Below, one piece after another: positions 46,651-57,640 of a stretch of 64,000 bases of DNA (positions within the stretch are counted from its first letter, which is position 1; every line of letters starts with the position of its first letter). The position numbers and the translations under genes were made by a program. This DNA comes from Adenanthera pavonina (Eukaryota > Streptophyta > Magnoliopsida > Fabales > Fabaceae): assembly GCA_026686845.1 (NCBI GenBank), contig JAIVEN010000024.1, positions 7,551,501 to 7,615,500 on the forward strand, written 5' to 3'. The notes below the pieces were generated by a model. That model saw only the letters and a program-made list of their open reading frames with translations. It searched no databases and had not been told where the DNA came from.

Positions 46651-48236
46651 ATGAGAAGTAGACATAATGATATTTATAGGATCAAAGGAACCAGAACCAG
46701 AGAAAGGATCCAAATGAGACAAATTTGAAAATGGAAAAAGAGAAGAGTCATGCCATGGCGAAGTACAGGGCCGCCGTAGCGAGACACTAGTGGAAGATAA
46801 AAAATTTTTTGGGTCGAGAGTACTTGCACCACGGTGAGCTTACTGGGGCCACAGATAGAGTCAGAGAATTTGTTTAAAACAGAAACATATCAAATGGACG
46901 AAATAGAAAAATTAGAGGGAGAAATGAAGAGTAGCATTAGGGTTCGAGAAATGCAGCCTTTAGGAGTGATTTATGGCCTCTAGGAGCTTAAATCTTTGTT
47001 GGTAAGTGATCCTTGATTTCCTTTCTCTATTTTCCCTTTGGTTTTTGGATGAATTTTTAGATATATGTTTGGATTTCTAGTTTTCGCTGAAATCTACCAA
47101 TTAAAATTGATGCAATGGGATAAAAAATGTGTGATTTAATGTTAGGAAGCTTTTGATGTGAGTTTTGGTTAGGTTGTGATGAGTTTGAGTGGAACCCTAG
47201 GTTGATTTTGGTTGAGGGTGTATGGAATCTGAAATGTATAGAATTAGTTAGGATTTGAATGGTTATTTGGAGCTCATTGATGCATGAGAATATTGTTGGA
47301 ACCTTGGGTAGAGTTTAAATGGTTGAATTGTGGATTTTTGTTGTTATGTATGTTATGTTAATTGGAAATATTATGGCATTGTAATGATTGTTTGGTTGAT
47401 CAAAGGAGTGCAAGTCGTGGTTGGCAATGCAAAAGCTTAGGAGATCTGTGTGTGTGGTATTGACAACTTTAGGTAACCGAGTGTTTTGTTTGTTTGTTAT
47501 TTGTTGATTTGTATTTTTATATATGTATGTTTCTAATCATACCATGATATTGTTATGTGTGTGAGCATGATTTTTCTATATATCATGATATGCACACGAC
47601 TAGATGTAATATGAATTTAGATTCCCTGGCATTGATATGTGATGTTGATGAACATGATATTACACGTGAGTCCACATCATGCTAGCATGACATTGATGAA
47701 TATGATAATGATACTATAATGACATACATATTGTAACATGGCATGAGCATCACTACCACATGAGCATTGTAAGAAATAGTAGATAGGGTGGTGATGATGA
47801 GATATAATATGATATGATGATATATATGATATAGTGAAATAAGGAAGGGATTCTTATCGCTAAATCCTCTTCCATATCCCGAAGAGCCAGGCGGTAGTAG
47901 ATTGCACCTTCCCTAAATCACCACGAATTCATAGCGGTCCAAGGAACGAGAGCCACAGTCCAACCAAGCATTGGTATTACCTTTCGTCGGGTGTACTAGT
48001 ATGAGGTAAGCTAGGTGATATCTCGGAATCAGTCTTCATCAATTGTTGGAAGGGAGTCACCTATTTGAAATATCTTGTGATAACGCTAGCTCATGGTTCT
48101 AGCCATGTATGAAGGAGAAATGCATTCCATGACATTTTACATTGCATTGCACCATGTGCATGCTCGTGTGGATAGATGATATAGATTGCCTATATTTGTG
48201 TCCATACTTACTTAGACTTTTTCTTACACCCCTTTC

Positions 48237-50965
48237 TGTAATATCCCAAAATTTTATTGAATATAAAGTAATGAAAGAGGAAGAAATAAAAGATAATATG
48301 AAATGTACAAAGAATTCGTGAAAATGGATAAACACCATTTTGCGTGAAAAAGGGTAAAGAGGTTATTTTCCCCGTCTGACAGAAAAATGAGAAATTACAA
48401 TTTTGCCCCTAAAGAATTATCAAAATGACATCCATGTCCCTAGAGTCATTAAATTCACGTGGTTCCAAAGTGCAAAAGCCTTTGGGAAAATTTACACCTA
48501 AAGACCCGTAAGTTTGAGAAATTATAATTTAACCTCGGGTCAGGGGTAATTTTTTAAATATGCAAAATTACTGTCAGAATAAAGTCCTCGACGAGAGAAA
48601 TCCAATGGTATAAGGCACTGAAGGTTGATGTTCAAGGATAAAGAAATAATTAGTGTTGAGTGTCAAAAAGTAACGGTATACCGATAAAGTAAATTGTAGG
48701 CCCCACGGATAGTTAAAAAGAAACTAGGACAAGATATGAACCATACACAGATATTATTTGGGATAGGATAATTATGAAAATATAAAAATGAAATTAGAAT
48801 AGTCCTGTAGCCCAAAAATGCTAAATAACTATAAAAAGCAATTTTATCGGTACGGTTTAAAATTACCTGGTTCAAGATATATCTTGACCAAGAAAATTTG
48901 AGCAGAGTGGACACTCAAAGCCCTCTCATTGGACAAAAAATTGGGGCAGCATGGGTAGCAAATTTTTTTGGAAAACTTCCTCAAGTAGTTGATTTTTGGC
49001 CAAAAAGTAACTTTAGTTAATTAGGTGATTAACCATGATTAGCATGTCATTAAGCCACCTAATTAAAGCCACTTAATCACTCACTTATCTTCACCATTCT
49101 ACATGGTTTCCAGCACAAAAACCAGAGAGAAACGTAAAGAAAGAATAGAGAAAGAGAGAAAGGAGAAGAGGAAGTTCAAGTCAAAAATTGAAAGCTAAGT
49201 TGGTAAGCTTCTTTTCTATCCTTCTAAGCTTGCTATCTATGGTATTAGAAGCATGGTTCATGGATTAGAAATTCTTCTCCATCCTCTTAGGATTTTGTCC
49301 ATGGCATGATTTAGCAAGAAATGGAGTTTTCCAACCATAAATCATAGGAGAAATGATAGAATGTTCATTTAAAGCTTGAATATGCAAGTAATTTGTTGCA
49401 TAACAAAGTGTATCAATTTTTCTTGAATTCCCCTAATTTTTTATGAGCTATTGTTCATACTTAGGGTTGGAATTTCATAAATTAAACCTCAAAAATGGGT
49501 TCCCTATGGTCCAAAACCTTAGGAACAAGTGTTGATTTCATGAAAAAGCTTAAGATTAAGAAAGTGAAAATTTAGGGTTTTGAAGCTTAGTTTGGATGCA
49601 TAGTAACTATAGCTAGAGATGAAATTCGGTATTTATGAGGCCATATTTGGATTCCTCATGAAAAATTACATGGAATAGAGGTATAATTCATCATTTTTGA
49701 GCTAGGAATGAATTTTTGGTGAATTTTTGAAGAATTAGGGTTTCATGAACACTTTTTGAAGAAAGTCATGGAACCATTAGCTTGAGTAATTGTTTGATGA
49801 CATGTTTTGGTTTGAGGAAGCCTAAGAAAGGTTGGAGAAGTGTTGGAAGGTCCAAGAAGTGTTGGACAAAGTATGGGAAGCAAGGAAGTACTATAAGGTA
49901 GATAATTCTCTTTACTAACATCACATTGTCATTATTGTTTTGTTGATACTTGACACTGACATATGTATGAAATGCTGATTTGTGATATTTTTATGTTATT
50001 GGTTGAGTTGTATGAGGGGTTTGGAGCCCTGGGATATTCATTTTACAAAATGAAACTTTGTTGAAATTTTTATAAAATGTATATGTTTCCAATGTGCCTA
50101 TGTGATGAACTAAGTTTTCTTGATGTTTTCATGCTCAATGTGATGATATGATGAAATGTATGGAATTTATCTATTGAGATTCTTTGAATCAGACCCTCCC
50201 ACATATTAACCATGATTAGGTAGCAACACTGGCAAGACCACTAAGGAAGAGAAAGGAAAGGAGAAAGAATTTGGCCATTAACTTGATATTGATCTCAATG
50301 GCCATGAGCTTAGAACTTTTATGTAAATTTGTGAAGAAGATGTTAAATATGTTTCTTCAATTTTTTATGTTCCTTGAAGTCCTAGCTATTGTATGGCATG
50401 ATATGTAGATGAAATATAGTCATGTGAATATCTTACAATTTTTGTATTATAAGTATTAGGATACAAATGGTCATTCTGACCACTACCAAATGAATTGATA
50501 CTATTTGGGCTTTCTGTTGTTTAAAGTATAAATGTTATATATGTTTAAAAACTAGACAGAAGGAGCTTTCATATGGTCAAAGAGCACTTAATTTGGATGT
50601 GTATACGAATTATGGTGATTTTTCAAATTTAGCCCAGAAAACTGGAATTTTAGGAATTTACCATATGAACAGTAGAAATTCAAGAAATTTACTGTGAAAA
50701 TTGGCCAAGTAATTGCTCTGATTGACATTTTTCCCATGTAGATAATGTTTTAAGCTATCCAGAGAGACTTAAATCACTCTCATATGATTTTTATTGAATT
50801 AGTTATTTTTAGAATTTGCCGAAAAAATGGGATTAAATGAATAGTACCCTTTAAATTGATGAAATTTATTATAATATTTTATTGTGATTCAAGCTTCTAT
50901 TTAAGTATAGTTGATCTCTAATGAGGCCTAATACATGGAAAACGGTCCTAAATAGAGGTGTTACA
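48237..50965 (+). repeat. Gypsy solo LTR (2729 bp)
   Basis: From TGTAATATCCC to AGGTGTTACA with a perfect duplication CTTTC at 48232-48236 and 50966-50970. It is the most complete plus-oriented copy of the family and serves as a reference for the pieces at 37861-44335. It sits inside the LTR of the decayed Gypsy element. Confidence 0.93.
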
Positions 50966-51892
50966 CTTTCCATGACTAATATTTCAAGTAAAGACTCTGG
51001 CACTAGTTCAGAGAAGACCAAGGAGTCATAATTTCTCTGCTTTGGGAACATCATTTGTAACTAGTAGTTTTGCCATTCAGTTTTTGTAACAAGTCTTGTC
51101 AAGTAGAGTTGTATGCATAAATGTATGACCTTGTCATCCTAGGAATAATGTTATGTGTGTTATATATGAGTATGAATGATTATGCGATGGTATTAATGAT
51201 GATGGATGATTATATGCATGTAATGATGACTTAGACCTCAGTATGGGTTAGTATGGTTGGAGTATATATATGTTAGTGAGATAAAATGGTCATATGGGTG
51301 AGCCTAAAGGGGTTTTGGGCCTTGTATGTATGTTTTGGCCATGTAGCTCATTACGTGGAATTGTCAAGGGGGTCAAATCCCAGAGGAGTGATTTCTCTGG
51401 GGTGAAACCTTCTTGGACAAGTTGGTTAAGCCAAATAGGACTTGTGTAGATGGTCCATAGTTATCAATTTGCCTTTGCTGGCAATTAGGGTGCTTAAGTT
51501 GTGAATTTTGGCCAAAAAGTGACCAAATCAATCATGGGTGTCTAAAATTTCCATATGGAGATAGATTTGAGTGAAACTAGTGTCTATAGATAGATTGAGG
51601 TAAGATTAACTTGTAGGAGTTGGAATCAGGTCAATCGAAGGTTGGAGCACAAAATTATGCATGTAAGAAGTTCTCCCAAAAATAAGCAAATTACTTATAT
51701 AAATGTTGATATGGGCACCGTGGCATCAGTTTCCTCTTTCCCAAAAATTTTTGAACTTGAGAGCACTTAGGCCATGACGATACTATAGAGGCCATATCAT
51801 CATGACCAGAGTTGCCTATTTGGTTTTGTTTATCTAGTATTTTGGAGTTTTACATGATATGTGGGGGTATTTTGGAGTATATTGTTAAATTT

Positions 51893-51904
51893 TGGTATTA
51901 GAGC
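51893..51904 (+). other. Primer binding site of the decayed Gypsy element
   Basis: TGGTATTAGAGC differs by one base from the initiator-Met tRNA complement TGGTATCAGAGC. It lies about 140 bp before the gag start, as expected. Confidence 0.8.
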
Positions 51905-52550
51905 AATGGTTCAAGCTATTGTTTTTGTTGGTGGTAATACTTCACAGAATTTCATTTGCATAGACTTATATATTCCCATTGCAATACTAGTCCATATTAA
52001 TATAACTGAATATGTTGTTATTTGTGTTTAAGGATGTCTTGCAGGGGAAGACAGAGTAACAATGATTTGATAGGTAGATGCATGAGATGTTAGCAGGCCT
52101 TAATGACTGAGTGAATACCCAGGGCGAACATTGAATAGACTACAAGAACAATGGAATAGACAAGAGTATGGTGATGTGAATAAAGAGGCCGGTATGTATG
52201 TGAACTTGAATATTGGAAATGACAATGATAAGGATGAGGTGGAGCCTGAGAGAGTGCCAAGAACTGAAAGAAAGGGTATCTCTTCCCAGCTAATAGACTT
52301 TCAAAAGTTTGATCCCCCAGTTTTTGAAGGTAAAATGGACCCTGTATTGGCTGACGAATGGGTAGATCAACTTGAGACCATATTTAGTGTGATGGATTGC
52401 ACCTCTGACAAAGGGTGCAACTGGCGGTGTTTAAGCTAGAGAACAAGGCTAAGCAGTGGTGGAGGAGTATCTTACGAAGTGTTGAAGCTATAGATGCTCT
52501 AATGAACTAGGAACAATTTAAGGAGAGATTCTTTGCACACTACTTCCTTT

Positions 52551-54238
52551 TGGGAATTTCATTATACAAGTAGTGGAAAAACTATAAGAAATTCCCTCCC
52601 ATGGATCCGTCAATGTTATTTAGATTGAGATGTGGAAAAAGAATTTACCTTCGATGCATCTCTTGGTGTTCTTTTTCGTTTCGTTGGACCCCAGGAACTA
52701 ACATGATTAGTCGCTCCCTCTACCGGTATCTACATGAACGGTGAGTCCAAATCGAACGGCTTGCTAGCACCTCTGGTTGTGATGTCCGTACGATTCCGTA
52801 CGCCTTTGCTTTTTCATGCGTACAATTTTTCTTTCTGAGTGTATGGTCGCTCTCTCTTCAGGGTAATTCGAATTCTCATGATTCTACATCCTAGTATATC
52901 TCAATATATAGATAGGATTTAGTATTTATTTAATTTAAATCAATAATTTAAACTAAATTAAATATTAATTAAATAGATTATTTTGAATTTAAATTTATCT
53001 AATAGATTAAATTTAAACTAACTATCTAATATATATCCATAATCAAATCTAGATTTAATTTATCATATAAATCAAATTTAAATTATTAGTTTAAATTCAA
53101 ATTTAGAATCCAATCTAAATCAAATTTAGATTTTGACATTAGTTGAAATTTAAATCTATCATATAGAATTAAATTTAAAATTAATTAATTTGAATTAATT
53201 TGAACAATATATATATTTCAAAATATATATATCAAATATATAATATATCAAACATATATATATTTCAAATTTTAATATATACATATATATATCAAATATA
53301 TATATAATTCTATCACTCTAAATTGAATATTAAATTCATTGAATCTAGACACATTTTAGATTTAATGAATTTGGACATTCTAGCTCGAGTTGGCCCGTTC
53401 TTGTGTGTGACCCTGTAGGCTCATATGATGTTGGCAGTGGGCTAATAACACTATTGGAACCACAAGTCACAAGTGGCCTCTAGCAAGACATTGTGACTAC
53501 CCAAATCATATGATATCGGTGATCCGATACAACCTATCATATAACCCGATTACATCCCTTTTGTCTCATGATATATGGGTCAATTATGAGGTATGGAAAC
53601 GTCATCCTCATTTTACTCAACCATCACTTTCTTGATCTCTGAGTAGACTAACAGAACAAATGGAAACTCTTCCATTCGAGTATGGCCATGCATTTTCTCA
53701 GTCTCACTCATCGAGGGGTCCATATATATCTCTCCATTAATTAGAGGGACAAATTCCATCTTGACCATTCATCTTCCTCCACACGAGTTCTACTATACTC
53801 GATCATAGCCTTTATGATCTCCTGATTAAAGGTGACTTTTGACTATGTCAAAGTATAGTATTCCCCATGTAGAAAGCCATGGTGATCTTAGGTTTGAGGG
53901 CTTAGTGACACGGTTATATATGAGATATGCTTATGACTTGATCCATGCAGCTATCTCATTACAGGTCAATCCAGTGCCTATTCTCCAATAGGAGCTTATG
54001 ATTTTGATTTGTATCTTCATACATAATTATCAATCAAAATCATACTAGCCTTAATTCATCATTGTTCCCACAAAGATGATTGACTAGGGATATTTAGGAT
54101 AAAATAATTTATCCAAGGATATTATTATAAAGGAAAACATGCAAACAATATAATAATGTAAGAAAAAAAACACCTTTTTTTTATAATGAAACACAATGTT
54201 CATAATACAATGATTGGCCTAGGGCACAATCTCTAACA
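52551..54238 (-). mobile_element. TG...CA insertion in Gypsy gag, probable solo LTR
   Basis: Between two parts of the Gypsy gag frame lies about 1688 bp starting TGGGAATTTC and ending CAATCTCTAACA. On the minus strand it begins TGTTAGAGATTGTGCCC and ends ATTCCCA. It contains no protein coding sequence and has a very AT-rich centre. Flanks CCTTT (left) and CTTTC (right) do not match exactly, so the left border may be a few bases off or the duplication decayed. It could be a solo LTR or a non-autonomous element. Confidence 0.6.
53195..53320. repeat. AT microsatellite blocks
   Basis: Several ATATATAT runs separated by TTCAAA or TCAAAT spacers lie in the middle of the inserted element, within a wider tract (52920-53330) of repeated TTTAAATT words. 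Confidence 0.85.
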
Positions 54239-55593
54239 CTTTCCTCCTACCTTGATGACGCAGAAGGAGCTGAACTTCTAGCTTTTTAACAAGGAAATTT
54301 GTCAGTTGATGATTATATTGACCAATTTCTAGACCAAGCCAAATATTCCACCTACTTGAACAATCACTTCGATGACAAGTGAAAGGCTTGACACTTGTTT
54401 GAGGGAGCTTGTTCAGAAATAAAAGAGAGGTTGGTAGTGGTTGAATTCACGTCCTTTGAGGACTGATGTGCAAAGATGCGTGTTCTCTCTTGGTGAATGC
54501 AGGAGACTGAGGAAGAGAAGAGGAATTTGATGATTCGAGCCTTTTCTCATCTAGGACCTACTGGAGGTATTTGTAAAGAAAGTGGATCTGGTAGTGGTAG
54601 TAGCAGTGGTGGTTCTAATAGAAGAAGAGGTTGTTATAACAGAGGTTGTTTTGGTAGAGGAAGAGGTAGGTTTGGTCAAGATCAGTCTAATAGAGGTTGG
54701 TAAGGCAGAGGATAATCCTATAAATGAGGTGTTGACCAAAAGAGCTCTAGTCAGAGTGAATTTACAGGAAGAGATTTAGTTTCATCTTAATACAGTTTAG
54801 GTAGTGCCTCAAATCCGTGTCCAAAATGTGGGATGAACCATGGCGACCGACCATGCTTGATTTGTTATAACTACATGAAGTTGGGACACATTACACAAAA
54901 TTGCCATGAGCCTAAACGTGATGATGCAATGAGAAGGCCAACAATGCCAAGATAAGTCTTTGCAATAACCCGACAGGAGGTGGATGCCGCATTTAATCTA
55001 ATTTAAGGTAAACTTAAACTTAGTGGTTTCTCTATTCATACCTTGTTAAATTCTGGTGCATCGCATTGCTTTATATCTTTTGATTGTGCTCAGAGATTGG
55101 GAATTGTAGCAATGGAGTTACCTTTTGAATTGTCAGTTTCTACACCACGAGAGTTTTGTTAAGAACTGCCCAAGCATGTTTGAATTGTGTGGTTTGTTTT
55201 GAACACTGAAGCACTACCCTAGATTTAATCTGTTTGCCACTAGAAGACATTGATATTATCATTGGGATGGATTAATTGGAGGTTAACAATACTATTCTTG
55301 ACTGTGCTCGAAAAATTATGTCATTACCGATGAATATCCTTTATGTTCAAGGGGACAAAAATGTTTCTTTGTCTTTTGCTCAACCAACAGGTACTTGTAA
55401 AAAGGGTGTCAAGGGTTCTTAGTTTTCTTCTCCGTTAACATGGATATGGATGGAGGCATGGAAAGATACCTGATTGTATGTGAATACCTAGATGTGTTTC
55501 TAGAGGAGATTATTGGCTTACCACCACTATGAGAGCTGGAGTTCTCCATCAATTTGGTGCCCAGAACAAGTCCCATTTTTAAGACTCCATATC

Positions 55594-55861
55594 TGTTGAA
55601 TCAAGAAGTTTTGATGATTCCAAATCAACTTTCAAGAGCTTGGAATGAAGATATCAAAGGAGCTCAAAGTGTTTCAAGTGAAGAAGTTCTGAGTAATCTG
55701 TGCAAGATTTGTTGTAGGATCACTAGTTATGTTTAAGTATGGGTAAAAGACTTTGATTTGATGAAAAAGATGTTTTAAAACTTGATTTTATAAAATACTT
55801 GAAAAATACCCACCAACAGACGAAGTTTGAAAAGTTTACATTGAACTGTCATGTTGGAAAT
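55594..55861 (+). repeat. 5' fragment of a Copia LTR, split by Copia-2
   Basis: It starts TGTTGAATCAAGAAG inside the Gypsy RT and matches the 5' end of the solo LTR at 34777-36431 (its minus strand) almost base for base down to ...CATGTTGGAAAT. There Copia-2 begins. The last five bases, GAAAT, are the expected left target duplication of Copia-2. The rest of this older LTR is beyond the truncated end of Copia-2 or lost. Confidence 0.85.
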
Positions 55862-56939
55862 TGTTGGATCAAGAGTTTTGATGATTCCAAACCAACACTC
55901 AAGAGCTTGGATTGAAGATATCAAAGGAGATTAAAGCTGTTTCAAGTGAAGGTCTTCTGTGAATTGGCTATTAGATCTTTTGCAGGATCTTTAGTTTTTG
56001 TTTAGATTGGGTAAAAGATTTTGATTTGAGAAAAAGACATTTTCAAACCTTGATTTGAAATTTAAATCTTTACCTATTTGGAAAATACTCACAAACAGAC
56101 GAAGTTTGAAAGTATAACTGAACTGTCAAGTTGGAAATTCGAACTTTGCTTTTGGAAATTCGAATTTCGAGCTAAAACTGATTAAGTCTGGAAAGGTGTC
56201 CCTCTGTCAGACGAATTTTGGTCATTCAAAATTTGAACTTCAATCAAGTCTGAAAGAAGCCTTTTTGTGACAGACGAACTTCACAGTCTCAAAATTCGAA
56301 TTTCAGACAAAATGCCATTTATGAAAACTAAAGAAATTCGTCTGAAGCTTTGCTAAAGTTCATCTGAAATTAAGAAGAAACTAAGTTTGAAAAATGCTCT
56401 CTGACAGACGAACTTTTACTTAGCAAAATTCGAATTTTCATCTGAGTCAAAAAAAAGCTACTTTGTGACATTCGAATTTCACTCTTTCAAAATTCGAATT
56501 TCAGACAAAACAAAACTTGAGAAAATAGAGGAAATTCGTCTGAATGTTTGATAAAGTTCATCTGAGATCAAGAATGATTTAAGTCTCAAAACTGGTCTCT
56601 GACAGACGAATTTCACTCTGTCAAAATTTGAATTTCAAAGAAAGTGAACTACTGTGTCTATTTGGACGTTCAATGGACAGACGAATTTTGGGCATCCAAA
56701 ATTTGAATTTCGAGGGCACTGTAGCAGATTGAAAACACTGTTCACACTTAACAGAAAATCTTACTTCTTAAAAATTCGTATGTCACATTGTGAAAATATT
56801 TTATGAGTTTCGAAATTCGAATTTCACTCTATGGACAGACGAACTTCGCATTTTTACGTTGGAGGCTTTAACCTTCGGTTCCCTCGAAATTCGTCTGTTG
56901 GCCAACCAAAATTCGAATTTCAGTATGTCAGAAACATTA

Positions 56940-57020
56940 AATGCGGTTGGTGAACGGATAGTTTTTCAGAGTAACCGTTGGATAACTTCCCCAACGGATA
57001 GATTTAGTCTCTAACGGATA
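56940..57020 (+). promoter_or_regulatory. Cluster of AACGG/CCGTT boxes upstream of the LTR TATA
   Basis: Within 80 bp are GTGAACGGATAG, GTAACCGTTGGATAAC, CCAACGGATAG and CTAACGGATA. The CCGTT/AACGG core is the kind bound by plant R2R3-MYB proteins. The cluster is also present in the Copia solo LTRs at 8759-10484 (near 9315-9370) and 34777-36431, whose distal U3 repeats differ. MYB binding is inference. Confidence 0.55.
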
Positions 57021-57034
57021 TTTGAGATCTAAAT

Positions 57035-57043
57035 CTATAAATA
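57035..57043 (+). promoter_or_regulatory. Predicted TATA box of Copia-2
   Basis: CTATAAATA follows the AACGG cluster and precedes GAAGTTGTGGGTAACGAATC, the conserved start of the presumed transcribed part. Confidence 0.7.
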
Positions 57044-57587
57044 TAACATTATTTGAAGTTGTGGGTAACGAATCAAACTTGTATATACCGAATTTCTGCT
57101 GAATCTTCATCTCAAAAGCTTTTACCCTTCCAACTTCATTATTTGTACTTAAACTTTCATATCTACTCTATTCAAGAGAGTTATTCATTTGTAAACAATC
57201 TACTCTTCATCTGAAAGATAGATTTACTTGTGAGGGGTATTCACAAGGGGATTGGGAAGCACATAGAGAAAGTGCTTAGAGAGTTTGAGAGAGCTCAGAA
57301 CAGAGCATACTCGTGTACTGTGGCTTTAGCAAGAAGCCCGTTGAAATTCTTGCTGGAAAGTGGATAAATCTCAAGAGGTGTCTTGGGGACTGGATGTAGG
57401 TCAAGTGGATAGACCAAACCAGGATAAATCACTGAGTTCTCTTCTCCTTATCTCTACTTTTCAGCTTGCTCTGTTTTACACGTTGCTTTCATTATACTGT
57501 GATATTTTCACTTGCTTTACTTTGTGCAGAAAAATTTCAATCTTCCCAATTCACCCCCCCTCTTGGGAAGTCAGCCTTGCTAACAAG

Positions 57588-57599
57588 TGGTATCAGAGC
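57588..57599 (+). other. Primer binding site of Copia-2
   Basis: TGGTATCAGAGC, two bases after the LTR end, exactly as in Copia-1; complement of initiator-Met tRNA. Confidence 0.95.
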
Positions 57600-57640
57600 T
57601 CGGATTCCCATTCAAAGGATTTCACAGTCCGGGAACAAAG

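Larger units (their letters stand above)
46651..55593 (+). mobile_element. Decayed Ty3/Gypsy element (LTR, PBS, gag, PR, start of RT)
   Basis: 46651-48236 and 50971-51890 are the two halves of one LTR-like region, split by a solo LTR. A PBS, gag, protease and the beginning of RT follow in plus orientation. At 55593 the RT is interrupted by a Copia LTR. The left border is lost at the Copia fragment. Many stops and frameshifts make it old. The Gypsy integrase at 63341-64000 is in the opposite orientation, so it is not simply the same copy's continuation. Confidence 0.8.
52034..55593 (+). pseudogene. Gypsy gag-protease-RT remnant
   Basis: From ATG 52034 (MSCRGRQSNND), after stops, comes the gag core LIDFQKFDPPVFEGKMDPV, WVDQLETIFSVMDCT, then KLENKAKQWWRSILRSVEA and FKERFFAHYF. 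It is split by an insertion (52551-54238) and resumes QGNLSVDDYIDQFLDQAKYS ... MQETEEEKRNLMIRAFSHL. A Gly/Arg-rich stretch leads to a zinc knuckle in which one Cys is Tyr (CYNYMKLGHITQNC). In the protease motif LLNSGASHCFIS the catalytic Asp is Asn (55049-55051). RT starts near ELEFSINLVPRTSPIFKTPY and ends at 55593. Several of the key changes fit G-to-A transitions. Confidence 0.88.
55862..57585 (+). repeat. Copia-2 5' LTR
   Basis: It is 1724 bp, the same length as the Copia-1 LTRs, from TGTTGGATCAAG to GCCTTGCTAACA. U3 (about 56100-56940) carries at least twelve AAATTCGAATTT or one-base variants and at least ten CAGACGAA or TTCGTCTG words. Confidence 0.96.

Noticed and set aside
46651..55593. 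One Gypsy element continuing from RT at 55593 to integrase at 63341-64000
   Set aside because: The integrase is on the opposite strand and meets Copia-2 in a different way; without an inversion it cannot be the same copy.
56096..56960. Heat-shock elements like those of ONSEN in the Copia LTR
   Set aside because: The GAA and TTC triplets in GAAATTCGAATTTC are spaced by one base, not by the two needed for the nGAAnnTTCn pattern, so they are not canonical heat-shock elements.
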